Shown here: one piece after another, positions 1 to 9,980 of the stretch
Position numbering within the stretch: the stretch's first letter is position 1
Layout: every line of letters begins with the position of its first letter
From: Mangrovicoccus ximenensis
GTDB lineage: Bacteria; Pseudomonadota; Alphaproteobacteria; Rhodobacterales; Rhodobacteraceae
NCBI RefSeq assembly: GCF_003056725.1
Contig: NZ_QBKZ01000016.1
Coordinates: 581,501-645,500 of the forward strand
DNA length: 64,000 nucleotides
Direction: 5' to 3'
Translations under genes and position numbers: made by a program
Notes under the pieces: generated by a model
Told to the model about the DNA's origin: nothing
The model's input: only the letters and a program-made list of their open reading frames with translations
The model's database searches: none

Positions 1-488
1 ACGGCTGCGCGACCCGGCCTTCTACGTGCATCGCGCCGCCGGGCGCGACCTGTCGGTGATCGTGCTCGACCGCTGTTTCAAGCGCATCTCGGGCGACTGG
101 GCGGAGGGCTGTCATTTCGTCATGGCCGCGACCCTGCCTGCGCACCGCCACGAAGGCATTGCCGGGCGGCTGGCCGGGCTGGTGCGCGCCGATTGCGAGG
201 CGCGGCTGCCGGGGGCGGGGTTCGGCTTTGCCTATGTCGAGGCGGGCACGGTGTTTTCGCTGCATATCTCCGACCGGATCGGCCATGCCTTCGAGGCGGA
301 GTTTCCGGTCACGCTGCTCGGGCGGCTGCTGCCGCGGGATGACCGCCGCGCGGAGGCATTGCGGCCTGCGGAGGCGGCGGAGGTCACCGGGCGGCTCGGG
401 GCGCTCTACGCGGATCACGAGCTGACCGATTTCGGCCGCTCGCTGCGGGTGGCGGAGTATCTGGTGCTGCGCCGGGACGGCGGGATCG
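1..488 (+). CDS. GNAT-like acetyltransferase, internal fragment
   Basis: Reading frame 2 is open from the first base with no start. It has the layout of a GNAT N-acetyltransferase: beta strands, then an acetyl-CoA loop around LPAHRHEGIAGRLAGL (an R/HxxGxA-like pyrophosphate loop), then a helix. The substrate cannot be told. The frame leaves homology near base 488, where a prophage tail sequence begins. Both ends are artificial cuts, so the fragment covers about 160 residues. Confidence 0.55.
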
Positions 489-516
489 CGCGCGCAGGTG
501 CTGCTGGGCATCGGCA
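489..516 (+). repeat. 28-bp exact overlap with 29452-29479 (copy 1)
   Basis: Identical to the end of the segment that stops at 29479. The preceding base differs (g here, c there) and so does the following base. Both copies encode AQVLLGIGT in the same frame. It fits a de Bruijn overlap of k-1 = 28 better than a biological repeat. Confidence 0.85.
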
Positions 517-980
517 CCGGGCCCCGCACGATCAAGGTGCCCGCGCTGCAGGATGCCTCGGTGCAGATCCGCGCGGTCAACGAGATCGGGGCCGGGCCCT
601 GGTCGATCGACAAGACCGCCACCCCGGCCGAGGCGCCGGAAGCGCCAACCGTGCTGAGTGCTCCGGCCATCTCCGGCACGGCAACGCAGGGCCAGACCCT
701 GACGGCGACGGCGGGCAGCTACGACGGAAATCCGGCGCCCACCGTCACCCGGCAATGGCTGCGCGACGGGGCGCCGATCAGCGGCGCGACCGGCCTGAGC
801 TACCAGCTGCAGGCCGCCGATGTCGGCGCGACGGTCACGCTGCGCGAAACGGCAACCAACGGGGTCGGGTCGTCCATTCAGGCGGTGTCGAACGGCATCG
901 GGCCTGTTGTCGCCCCGCTGTCCGCTCCGTCGGTCCTCTCGGCCCCGGCGGTCTCCGGCGAGGCGACCAGCGGCCAGACC
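489..980 (+). CDS. Prophage tail/host-recognition protein, Ig-like repeat part
   Basis: Opens with QVLLGIGTGPRTIKV, then a fibronectin-like strand pattern, then Ig-like units that repeat a core (S-A-P-A-I/V-S-G-x-A-T-x-G-Q-T) near residues 45 and 145 of the fragment. Such tandem beta-sandwich domains are typical of phage tail tip or fibre proteins that touch the host surface. Its first 28 bp are identical to 29452-29479, and the frame continues the protein starting at 29149, so the two segments are one gene. It is cut at the right just after the second GQT. Confidence 0.65.
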
Positions 981-1470
981 CGCGCGACCGGCGCCTTCGC
1001 CGCGGGCGAGACCGGAGCCGTGGCCGAGCTGAGCCTGCCCGCGGAACTGAGGAACCGCGTCACCCGCTTCGAGATCGAGGGGCTGCGCTCCGCCGGGGCG
1101 GTCAGCCTGACCGATGACAGCCTGCGCCGCCGCGAGATCGCGCTCCTCTCGGGGCAGGGCGAGGGCGAGGGCTTCGAGCTCTTGTCGCCGCTGCATTACC
1201 TGCGCCAGGCGCTGGCGCCGAATGCAGACCTGCTGGAGACCGACCTGAACGACATGCTGCTGGCCAATCCCGACGTGCTGATCCTCGCCGATGTCGCGCG
1301 GCTCTCGCCTGCCGAGGAAGGCCGGATCGAGGACTGGGTGGAAAAGGGCGGGCTGCTGCTGCGCTTTGCCGGTCCGCGGATGGCGGCCTCCGATGTCAGC
1401 CGCGCCGCCGAGGACCCGCTGATGCCGGTGCGGCTGCGCGAAGGCGGCCGCTCGGTGGGCGGCGCGATGA
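981..1470 (+). CDS. DUF4159/BatA-like membrane protein, internal fragment
   Basis: Matches the N-terminal half of the large alphaproteobacterial DUF4159 proteins encoded after MoxR and DUF58 genes: a VWA-like region with FEIEGLRSAGAVSLTDDS, then NPDVLILADVARLSP, then DPLMPVRLREGGRSVGGAM. These proteins are thought to act at the cell envelope; their biochemical role is unknown. The true start of such a gene lies at 27203 in this window, directly behind a DUF58 gene, so this is probably a further piece of the same gene. It is open at both ends. Confidence 0.65.
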
Positions 1471-1472
1471 CT

Positions 1473-1966
1473 GGCGCAGCGACAGCGGCAGCGCCAGCAG
1501 CGCCGCGTTCAGCCGGTCCATTGCCTCGGGGGCGAAGATGCCGTCCCACTGCTCGCGCTCCGGGCCGAAGACGGTGCCTTCGGCGCCGGTCTGCACCGCG
1601 CGCAGCCGCGCCGTGGCCTCGGCATCGAGCCGGCCGTCAATGAGCGCCACGCCATAGGCGGATTTCGCATGCTCGGGGGTGACGAAGCCTGCCTCGATAT
1701 CGGCCAGGACGGCGTCGATATCGCGGTCGAGCGGGTTGCCCCAGCCGCCTGCGCCGGGCGTGCGGAAGGTGACGATGTCGCCCGCTTCGACCTCGAGCAC
1801 GTCGATCTTGCCGAGGCGGCGTTCGCGCGGGCATCCCTCGTTCACGGTCAGCGAGCCGGGCAGGCCGGGCTGGCCGCCCGCCTGGCCCCAGGGCCGGAAC
1901 AGCAGCCGTTCCATGCCGCGGCCGAGCACGTGGGAGCCTGGGGTGAGGATGCGGAAGCTCATGAAC
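1473..1966 (-). CDS. Hydantoinase B/oxoprolinase-type protein, C-terminal region
   Basis: Contains VTFRTPGAGGWGNPLDRD and an adjacent glycine-rich turn typical of the HyuB/OplAH beta chain near its C-terminus, followed by a helical tail. HyuB subunits work with HyuA in ATP-dependent opening of hydantoins or 5-oxoproline. No natural stop is reached before the homology ends in ALLALPLSLRQ. The upstream edge touches an IS3 end, but that contact lies on a seam and need not be real. Confidence 0.65.
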
Positions 1967-2938
<972 letters not shown>

Positions 2939-3370
2939 CTGCGCCAGGAGGTCGCGGCGATCGCCGATGCCATCGCGCGGCTGCTCGGGGGCACATGGCA
3001 GGACCGCGACGGCAGCCGCCGCGCGATGGCGGCGGGGGACATCATCGTGGTCGCGCCCTACAATGCCCAGGTCAACGCGCTGCGCGACGCGCTGCCCGCG
3101 GCGGTCCGGGTCGGCACGGTGGACAAGTTCCAGGGCCAGGAGGCGCCGGTCTGCCTGGTGTCGATGACCGCCTCCTCGGCGGAGGAGACCGCGCGCGGCA
3201 TGGAATTCCTGTTCTCGCGCAACCGGATGAATGTCGCGGTCTCGCGCGCCAAGGCGCTGGCGCTGGTCTTCGGCGCGCCGCGGCTGCGCGATGCGGGCTG
3301 CGCCACGCTCGAGCAGATGCGGCTGGTGAACACCCTCTGCGCCCTGCCGGACCTGCCGTCGTCCGGCTGA
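2939..3370 (+). CDS. Superfamily 1 helicase (AAA_12), C-terminus
   Basis: Motif IV-like IIVVAPYNAQVNALRDALP, motif V GTVDKFQGQEAPVCLVSM and motif VI RNRMNVAVSRAKALALVFG are all present. A natural stop follows 50 residues later. This is the C-terminal half of a UPF1-like helicase as found fused to TM0106/RecB-like nuclease domains. The segment at 38871-39418 looks like an earlier part of the same protein. Bases 3371-3436 downstream hold nothing recognisable. Confidence 0.75.
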   Translation: MRQEVAAIADAIARLLGGTWQDRDGSRRAMAAGDIIVVAPYNAQVNALRDALPAAVRVGTVDKFQGQEAPVCLVSMTASSAEETARGMEFLFSRNRMNVAVSRAKALALVFGAPRLRDAGCATLEQMRLVNTLCALPDLPSSG

Positions 3371-3436
3371 CGGCACGTCCGGTTCGCCGAAGGATGGCGC
3401 GGTCCGCCTGCCGGGGCTGGATGCCATTGCGTCTCT

Positions 3437-3945
3437 CCGAGCTCGGTCAGCCGCGCAATGGCCGCGCCTGTGCGCCCCTTGGCGCGCGCCTCCAGCCAGC
3501 GGCCGAGCAGGATCAGCGTGACGATCACCGCTGCGGCCTCGAAATAGACCTCGCGCGACCCTTCGGGCAGCAGCCCCGGCAGAAGCAGCGCAACCGTCGA
3601 ATAGGCCCAGGCCGCGGTGGTGCCGAGCGCGACCAGCGCATTCATGTCCGGCGCCCCCTTCAGGAGCCCGGGCCAGCCGCGCCGGTGGAAGCGCCGTCCC
3701 GGTCCGACCAGCACCGCGGTGGTCAGGACAAACTGGATGCCCCAGCTGGCCGGGATGCCGATCGTGTCCGCGATCCAGCGATGGACCGCCGGGACCATGT
3801 GCCCGCCCATCGCCAGCAGGAAGACCGGCAGGGTCAGCGCGCCGGCGAGGATAAGGTCGCGCCGCAGACCGGCCGCCTCGCCGTCCTGCTTCGGCGCGGG
3901 CGCGTCGAAACTGGCGGGGCGCGCAGGGAAGCCCGCATCAGCCAC
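3437..3945 (-). CDS. copA: Copper-transporting P-type ATPase, N-terminal membrane region
   Basis: Shows the first transmembrane hairpins of a P1B ATPase: LILAGALTLPVFLLAMGGHM, the GIQFVLTTAVLVGPGRRF helix, then PDMNALVALGTTAAWAYS and YFEAAAVIVTLILLGRWLE ahead of the actuator domain. It would export Cu(I) across the inner membrane. Heavy-metal-binding and phosphorylation domains lie outside the fragment. The gene is distinct from the CcoI-type ATPase at 14079-14608. Confidence 0.75.
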
Positions 3946-3983
3946 TTACGCGTCTAGCTGTCGAACTAGGGCTGCCCGGGGCG

Positions 3984-4212
3984 TCATGGACGTTGAAGGG
4001 CGCGAGTTCGGTGCAGGTCTCCAAGCCGGAGCCCGGTCTCGGCCACCGCGATAATGATTCGCGCGACGTGCTCCGGCGTTCTCTCGATGAACTTACCGAT
4101 CTCGTTGTCTAGCCAGATGATTTCCGCCTGGCCGGAGTGGTGAAGGCTTTTGATGCCGCGAAGCCGATGCTCGGTCAGGTCGCTGCGGTCGAAAGCCCAT
4201 GTCACGATTTCG
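3984..4212 (-). pseudogene. Tyrosine recombinase (phage integrase) fragment
   Basis: Encodes TWAFDRSDLTEHRLRGIKSLHH followed by IWLDNEIGKFIERTPEHVARIIIAVAETGLRLGDL, the core-binding to catalytic domain transition of phage-type integrases (ETGLRxGDL around the first catalytic Arg). The frame then degenerates and stops at 3984. Neither the N-terminus nor the H-x-x-R...Y box is present. It probably derives from a relic element. Confidence 0.5.
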
Positions 4213-4378
4213 GGCCTTTCTGCGCAACTGCGGCTGGGAGCCACGGGCGGCTCCGGAAGGGTGGCCGGCGGCCATGAGCAGACCGGCGAAGACCGCGTGC
4301 ACGGCCGCCAGCTGGCACAGCTGGCGCAGCGTTGCGCGACACCGGTCCGAGCGCAACGGCGAGCGAGGCTCGGACGCA

Positions 4379-4437
4379 TGTCAACGCCGAGTCAAAATGC
4401 CCCAGAAGTGCCGAAGTAAAATTCCCCACTTCGGACG
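4379..4437. mobile_element. Terminal sequence of an IS21-type element
   Basis: Begins TGTCAACGCC and carries two imperfect direct repeats of the form AAAATxCCCCA (around 4394 and 4419), like the multiple-terminal-repeat ends of IS21-family elements such as those ending TGTCAACG. No istA or istB coding sequence is present. The similarity fades at about 4437, which is also an expected seam. Identification is from memory of the family pattern. Confidence 0.45.
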
Positions 4438-4439
4438 CC

Positions 4440-4934
4440 GCCGCTGAAAGGTCCGCTGCCGGGCCGCCCGCGAGGCGCCATCGGCCCGTCGGCGTTGCGG
4501 GACCGCCATCCTTGCGGGGCAACGGCCGGGGCTCTGCGAAAGCCGAGCCACCCGGTGCAAGGCGCGGACCTGGACTGCAACATGGGAGCGGTCTGCGCAG
4601 GGCACGATCCCGGCTGGCGACGGCGGGCATGCCGCAAACCCCGGAGGCTGGTCTTCCATCCTTGGTCCCGCCGAGATCAGCTGGGGCGCGGCAGGGAGGT
4701 GCGCGCTGCATCGAACCCCTGAGCTTGCGCCTGCTCCGGGACGGGGCGTTGCGCATGTCCGTTCCGAGGTCGGGCATGGCCGGCGCGCCGCGCCGGAAAG
4801 GCGCTGCCGCGGTTAAGGAACAGGCCGTTCCCGCCCGCTCCGCAGGCTGTCGTGGCGGCGGGTTCGCGCGGGTGGCCGCCGGGATGGGGTCAGCGGCAGC
4901 ATCGGTCGGAGCAATCCGCCTGCAGCAGGCGCCC
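4440..4934. other. Segment without recognisable genes
   Basis: GC-rich stretch with open but protein-unlike frames (Arg/Pro/Gly-rich, no conserved motif). Starts next to an IS21-like end. I see no RNA gene, promoter or repeat. It may be intergenic or decayed DNA. Confidence 0.5.
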
Positions 4935-5436
4935 CCGGACCAGGTCGCGGCGGCGGCAGAAGCGCTGCAGCAGCCCAGGGCTGTGCTTTTCGTGAACGGT
5001 CCCGCGCTTCACGGCGCGCTGGCGGAACTGGCCGGGCAGATTGCGGCGCGGACCGGCTGCCGGCTGATGACCGACCTCTTTGTGCCGCGGATCGAGCGCG
5101 GCGCCGGCGCGGTGGAAATCGAGTGCCTGCACTACCCTGTGCTGGAGAACGCAGCGATCCTGGCAGAAGCCCGCAACATGGTGCTGGTCGGGTCAGGGGA
5201 GCCCGTCGCCTTCTTCGCCTATCCGGACAAGCCGTCGACCCCCGCTCCGGCAGGGTGCCGCCTTCTCGCGCTCTGCGATCCGGGAATGGACATTGCCTGG
5301 ACGCTCGCCGCGCTGGCGGAGGCAACCGGGGCAGCCGGGGCAATCCCGGCGCGCGTGCCGCACGGACTGCCGGACCTGCCCTGTGGTCCGCTGACGCCTG
5401 CCGCGATCGGGCAGGCCCTGGCGGCGCTGATGCCAC
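4935..5436 (+). CDS. TPP-dependent (acetolactate synthase-like) enzyme, central domain
   Basis: Reads as the middle FAD/nucleotide-fold domain of a thiamine-diphosphate enzyme: AVLFVNGPALHGALAELAGQIAARTGCRL, then LPxxHYPVLEN-like and AILAEARNMVLVGSGEPVAFFAYPDKPS. This is the layout of benzoylformate decarboxylase or acetolactate-synthase-like proteins. The TPP-binding C-terminus is missing. An N-terminal piece of a similar enzyme sits at 62596-63118. They could be one gene, but no shared end joins them. Confidence 0.65.
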
Positions 5437-5805
5437 CGGCGGGTCGCGCGGCCACAATCCTTCGGGCTCGCCGATGGCGCGGGCCTCGGCGCGGCGGGTC
5501 GGGCCGTCCTTCAGCGTGACGCCGGAGGCCAGCGCGGCGATCGCTGCGGCATCCGGGACGCCTTCCACCTGCACCCAGTAGGTCTTCGGCGTCTTGTGCT
5601 TCGGATCGGCCAGCCGCGCCTGCAGGCGCCCGTCATCGGTCAGCACCATCAGCCCCTCGCTGTCCTTGTCGAGCCGTCCGGCCGGATAGACGCCGGGCAG
5701 GTCGATATAGGCCGAGAGCGTCGGCGAGGGCGAGGCGGCGGTGGAGCTGTCGGTGAATTGCGACAGCACGCCGAAGGGCTTGTTGAACAGGATTGTACGG
5801 GCCAT
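5437..5805 (-). CDS. Pseudouridine synthase, RsuA/RluE group, N-terminal part
   Basis: Starts MARTILFNKPFGVLSQFTD and contains the catalytic-Asp motif PAGRLDKDSEGLMVLTDDG of the RsuA/RluB/E/F family, then KTYWVQVEG and a segment close to the family's EPEGLWPRDPP. It isomerises a uridine in rRNA, most likely 23S as in RluE. Lacking an S4 domain before NKPFG also points to RluE. The C-terminus is cut at about 5437. Confidence 0.8.
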
Positions 5806-5837
5806 GGCGCAGCCGCTAGCAGCTTCGCGTCCGCCGC

Positions 5838-5935
5838 TCAAGCCGGGCCCGCCCGGCCGTCGCCCGGAAACGCCGCTCCGGCGCTGCGCAGGAAGGCTGC
5901 CGCCAGTGCCGCCGGATAGGGCGGGTCGCGGGGAA
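5838..5935 (-). CDS. C-terminal tail of an unidentified gene upstream of the RluE-like gene
   Basis: An open frame reading GLPRDPPYPAALAAAFLRSAG and a short tail ends at a stop 33 bp before the pseudouridine synthase start, on the same strand. About 32 residues remain, too few to name. Short spacing suggests a genuine neighbour because both lie in one segment. Confidence 0.4.
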
Positions 5936-6438
5936 GGCCTCGCTGATGGCCGATATCGGCGAGCGCCGCGGCGTCGAGTTCCCGGCCCTCGGCCCGGCCC
6001 AGTCCGAAGGGCTGCGCGCCGCGCTCGGCCCCAAGGTCGCGCTGGCCAATCCGCTCGACTACAACACCTATATCTGGGGCGACGAGGCGGCGCTGGCGGC
6101 CTGCTTCACGGCGCTCTGCCAGGGCGACATCGCGCTCGGCTGCGTGGTGGTCGACTTCCCGCGCAGCGACCGGTTCGAGGCGCCCGACTACGACATGGTG
6201 ATCCGCGCCGCGAAACTGGCGGGCGAGGTGGCCGGCAAGCCGATGGCACTGGTCTCGCTCCTGGCGGAGGGATTGTCCGAAGACGTGGCTGATCGGGCCA
6301 TTTCGGCAGGGGTCGTCCCGCTTTGCGGCATGGGCGAAGCGCTCGGCGCGATCCGGGCCGCCGCCGATGTGGCCACCGCGCGCAATTCGGGCCCTGCTGC
6401 AGCGCCATCGCGGCCGATCCTGCTGCCCGGCCCGGACG
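5936..6438 (+). CDS. Acyl-CoA synthetase (NDP-forming), central fragment
   Basis: Matches the succinyl-CoA-ligase-like flavodoxin domains of acetate-CoA ligase (ADP-forming)/Pat-like proteins: VALANPLDYNTYIWGDEAAL, a diagnostic N-P-L-D-Y turn, then DIALGCVVVDFPRSDR and ending toward the inter-domain linker with LLPGPDG. Such enzymes couple acyl-CoA hydrolysis to nucleotide phosphorylation. The active-site His and the ATP-grasp domain are outside the fragment. Confidence 0.65.
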
Positions 6439-6945
6439 GGCGGAGTTCGCAGCGGACGCGGCGCGGTTCCGCGCCATCGACTGCGATGTCGGCGATCCGG
6501 ACAGCGTCGCTGCGGCGGCGGCAGAGGTGGCGGATGCCTTCGGCGGGGCGGATATCCTGGTCAACAATGCCGGCATCCTGCGGCCCGGGCCGCTGCGGGA
6601 CCTGCCGCTGGCCGACTGGAAGGCGATGCTGGCGGTGAACCTCGAGGGCGTGCTGCTGGCCAGCCAGGCCTTCGCCCGGCAGATGGAGGCGCGGGGCGGC
6701 GGCGCTCTGGTGCATGTCTCCTCGATCGCGGCCAGCCAGCCGCAGCCCTTCTCCGGCGCCTACAGCCCCGGCAAGGCGGCGGTGTCGATGCTGTCGCGGC
6801 AGCTGGCCTACGAGATGGCGCCGCTGGCGATCCGTTCGAACGTGGTCAGCCCGGGGCTGGTGCTGACGCCGCTGAGCCAGGCTTTCTATGCCGACGCGGC
6901 GGTGCGCGAAGCGCGCGAGCGGCATGTGCCGGCCGGGCGCCAGCC
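6439..6945 (+). CDS. Short-chain dehydrogenase/reductase, central and C-terminal fragment
   Basis: Classical SDR: ILVNNAGILRPG (NNAG), catalytic Ser in VHVSSIAA, and the YxxxK pair in AYSPGKAAVSMLSRQLA, followed by RSNVVSPGLVLTPLS. The N-terminal TGxxxGxG cofactor loop is missing. The substrate is unknown. Homology ends after ERHVPAGR near 6945, just short of the usual C-terminal motif. Confidence 0.8.
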
Positions 6946-7095
6946 TGCCAGCTGCGGCGGCGCAACGCCGCGTCTCCGGGCAAAGCTCGTCTTCGAGGGG
7001 CCCGGCTCGGACAGGCCCGCGACGGCCTGCTCCCTGACCTCGGCAGTGAAGCGGCGGGGGCTGTCTGCTTGTCGTGGTTCCTTTTCCCCGAGAGC
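6946..7095 (-). mobile_element. Transposase OrfA-like helix-turn-helix fragment
   Basis: One frame reads RRFTAEVREQAVAGL and ends VAPPQLAGWR, the N-terminal HTH of IS3/IS66-type OrfA proteins (usual form RRxFTxExRxxAV...LGVxxSxLxxWR). No clear start codon and no downstream zipper are visible, so it is a remnant. Other IS pieces also cluster at segment ends. Confidence 0.45.
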
Positions 7096-7446
7096 AATTG
7101 AACTCCCGGTCCGGGAAGCGGGGGAAAAGTCATCGCGCAAGGTGCCGTTGCAGCCGATCGCATCGGGGCAGCAGGGCTTCCGGGCAATCCCACATCCGCT
7201 CGCGGCGGTGATCGGTGACGCGTCGCGCCGGGGATGCAGACCCGGAGGCCGGAGGCTGATCATCCTGATGCGGAAAACATCTCGGGGCGCCGAGGTCGGC
7301 CGCGCCGCCGGAGCCTCCAGACGGTGCCGTGTTCGTGCCTGTCGCCCGTGACGGCGGAGATCAACTCGGGCTTGCTGCTTCCGGAAGGCCCCTCGCTGGC
7401 GCAGCGCCCGCGGAGCCGGGCATGGGTCCGCGGAGCCGGGCACAAG
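7096..7446. other. No recognisable gene
   Basis: Upstream flank of the OrfA-like remnant on its coding strand. Frames give no family resemblance, and there is no RNA gene or clear promoter. A short direct repeat (cgcggagccgggca, around 7411 and 7430) is the only structure noticed. Confidence 0.4.
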
Positions 7447-7950
7447 TGGTCGGCGAAGCGGCGGCAGGCGGCGGCCATCCCGAGGCGGTGCAGCCCGGCC
7501 AGGCCGTGCGCATCTTCACCGGCGCCCCGGTTCCCGCGGGCGCCGACTGCATCGTCATCCAGGAAGACACCGAGCGCGACGGCGACCGGATCACCCTGAC
7601 CGACCGGCTGGGCGATGGCAGCCATATCCGCCCTGCCGGCGGCGATTTTGCCGAAGGCACCGAGATGCTCGCCGCAGGACAGCGGCTCGGCCCGGCCGAG
7701 ATCGCGCTCCTGGCCGCGATGAACATTCCCGCCGTCCTGGCGGCGAAGAAGCCCGAGGTCGCGCTGATCTGCACCGGCGACGAGCTGGTGATGCCCGGCG
7801 AGACCCCCGGCCCCTCGCAGATCGTCGCCTCGAACGCTTTCGGGCTGGCCGCGATGATCGAGGCGGCGGGCGGCACGGCGCGGATGCTGCCGATCGCCCG
7901 CGACACCGCGGAAAGCCTCGCCCAGTGCCTCGATCTCGCCGCCGGAGCCG
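7447..7950 (+). CDS. moeA: Molybdopterin molybdotransferase MoeA, central fragment
   Basis: Shows the MoeA hallmark VRIFTGAPVPAGADCIVIQED (Mg-binding Asp/Glu patch) followed by HIRPAGGDF, then the GGDE-like turn LICTGDELVMPGE of the MPT-binding domain. The enzyme inserts molybdate into molybdopterin-AMP in the cytoplasm. Start and C-terminal beta-barrel are cut off. A ModC fragment (37771) fits molybdenum use by this organism. Confidence 0.9.
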
Positions 7951-8455
7951 CCTCCGGCGGGATGCCGTGGCTCGCGCGGAAGCGGCGCGCCGCCTCCGGA
8001 CCGGGCTGCTGCTCGGCCGCGACCGGGTGGCCGACGAAATCGCAGCGCATCCCCTCGGCCTCCATGTAGGGCGGCTCGAATGGCAGGAGCGACAGCACCT
8101 GGTCGATCATCTTCGCCATCTTCTTCGCCCGGCCCGGGCGCCAGGCCCAGACCGAGGGGGCGACATAATGGATCGTGCGGATCCCGGGCGCCTTCGCCTT
8201 GACGAGCTTCGCCACGCGCAGCGAGAAATCCGGCGCATCGATCGTGATCAGGGCATCCGGTTTCGAGGCGATCACATGCTCGGCCGTCTGGTGCAGGCGC
8301 CGCCGCAGGTCCATGTAGCGCGGCAGCACCTCGGCAAGGCCCATCACGCTGAGCTCGTCCATCGGGAACAGGCTTGGCACGCCCGCCGCCTGCATCAGCG
8401 GACCGGCGATGCCGTCGAATCCCACGCCCGGCGCCAGATCGCGCAGCCCGGCCGC
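7951..8455 (-). CDS. lpxB: Lipid-A-disaccharide synthase LpxB, central fragment
   Basis: Typical LpxB order: an MAGLR-like strand with DLAPGVGFDGIAGPLM, then LMGLAEVLP region, DALITIDAPDFSLRVAKLVK, the invariant SVWAWRPGRAKKMAKMIDQVL and CDFVGHPV. It makes the beta-1,6 lipid A disaccharide at the inner membrane. It is cut at both ends, with no catalytic C-terminal domain. Confidence 0.92.
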
Positions 8456-8966
8456 CCTGCTGATGCGCGACCCGGACCCTGCCCCGGCAGCCGCCCCCGC
8501 GGCGGCAGAGACCGCGGGACCGGAGCTGCCGCTGGTGCCGGTCACCGTGCTCCTGAGCCTCGCGGTGATCTGCTGCTGCGCGCTGATGTCGGTGCCGCTG
8601 ATGCATCTGGTGCCGCTGGTGCAGGGCTGCGGCATCTCCGGACCCGAGGCCGGGCAGGTGATGCTGCTGATGATGCTCTCGGCGATCGCCGGGCGGATCG
8701 CCTTCGGACGGCTGGCGGACCGGGCCGGGGCCGTCCCCGCCTACCTGATCGCCAGCGCCTGGCAGACGCTCCTGGTCGCGGGGTTCGCGCAGCTCGGCGA
8801 TCTCGGGCAGTTCCGGCTCTTCGCGCCGATCTACGGCTTCGGCTATGCCGGGGTGATGACCGGCGTGCTGACCACGATCCGCGCGCTGGTCCCGGCCCGG
8901 CACCGCGCGGGCGCCAGCGGGGTGATCATCGCCTTCGCCTGGCTCGGCCACGGACTCGGCGGCTCC
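8456..8966 (+). CDS. MFS transporter, C-terminal half fragment
   Basis: Starts in the cytoplasmic middle loop (Pro/Ala-rich) and continues through helices resembling oxalate/formate-type MFS carriers: PVTVLLSLAVICCCALMSVPL, AGRIAFGRLADRAGAVPAYL (a second copy of motif A), then TTIRALVPARHRAGASGVIIAFAWLG. Substrate cannot be assigned. It ends inside TM11. Confidence 0.7.
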
Positions 8967-9138
8967 GGGCAGGACCGCCGCGCCGCCTGCGCACGCCGGA
9001 AGGCCCGGCGCACGGACAGGGTCTCCGGACCAAGCAGCCGCCGTGCTATCATCCGAGCGCCGGTCCGCTGGCCGGGGAAGCGCGGCGCCTGCAGGACGCA
9101 AGCCCCCGGGGCCCCGGGAACCGCAACAGGGAAAGGGA

Positions 9139-9475
9139 TGCGCATCATGGACACTCCTCTTTCGGGCAGCCTCGGACAGCTGCGGCGCGCGGCGGAACAG
9201 ATCGACCGGCTCTCCGGCTGGGCGGGCCATGCCGCGCTCCTGCTGCTGCTGCCCGTCTCGGCCTATTTCGGCAATGTCGCCATCGACCTGAAGCTCCTGT
9301 CGCTGCCGCTGGCGGTGCATCTGGGGCGCCGCTTCGGGCGGCAGGGCGTGATCCTGGCCGCCGCGGGCCTGCTGCCGCTCGCGGTCCCGATCTCGGCCGA
9401 ATTTGGCTGGATCGCCTACGGCACCAGCCCGCCGATCTACCTTGCCGCCCTGCTGGCCGCAGCGGCGGCGGCCCC
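9139..9475 (+). CDS. Membrane protein, N-terminal fragment
   Basis: ATG at 9139 (or 9148) follows a purine-rich AGGGAAAGGG ribosome site. The product has an amphipathic start, then hydrophobic helices HAALLLLLPVSAYFGNV and VILAAAGLLPLAVP. No domain is recognised; it could be the membrane sensor part of a signalling protein. The frame leaves protein-like composition near 9470. The 170 bp before it show no gene. Confidence 0.5.
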
Positions 9476-9980
9476 TCGCGCCCGTCGCGGAGTCGGCGGT
9501 CGGCTGCCGGTCGATGTGCAGAGCCATGGCCGGACCGACGGCGGATGATCCGGGGGGCTCCGTGCCGCAGCGGCATTTCGCGGGGGCCGCGGCGCCTGCT
9601 CCGGGGATCGGCATCGTGGGCCATGATCCGGTGCTGGTCCCGCCTGGCGATGAGCGAGGATGCGGCTCTGGTCTCTGCGGGCGCCCGGGGCAGGTCAGCG
9701 GGCGTTTCGGACCGGGCTGGCAGCTGCGGCAAGATCGTGCATCGGCCTGCACCGCATCGTGACATCAGGTTCTTCACGGGTTTCCGCAGTTGCCGCCCGG
9801 TCTGCCGGATGGTGCCGACGCGCCGATCGCGGCACAGGCCCGGCAGTCCCTTCCCCGGCGGTGGAGACGGCGCATCGGCATGGCGGGTCGTGGCCTCTGC
9901 CGGGCCGCCCCCTCTCCGGGGAAGAGCTGCCACGGGGCTTGCCCTGCCGCGGGCTGGCCGGAATGGGACGGCTGCAAGCC
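9476..9980. other. Segment without recognisable genes
   Basis: GC-rich, with long open frames on both strands but no conserved motif, RNA or repeat. The composition resembles the other anonymous segments (4440, 47461, 57013, 60656). Confidence 0.5.

Noticed and set aside
489-516. Biological 28-bp repeat or recombination hotspot
   Set aside because: Both copies encode the same nine residues in the same frame, sit exactly at segment ends, and rejoin one gene. An assembly overlap explains all of this.
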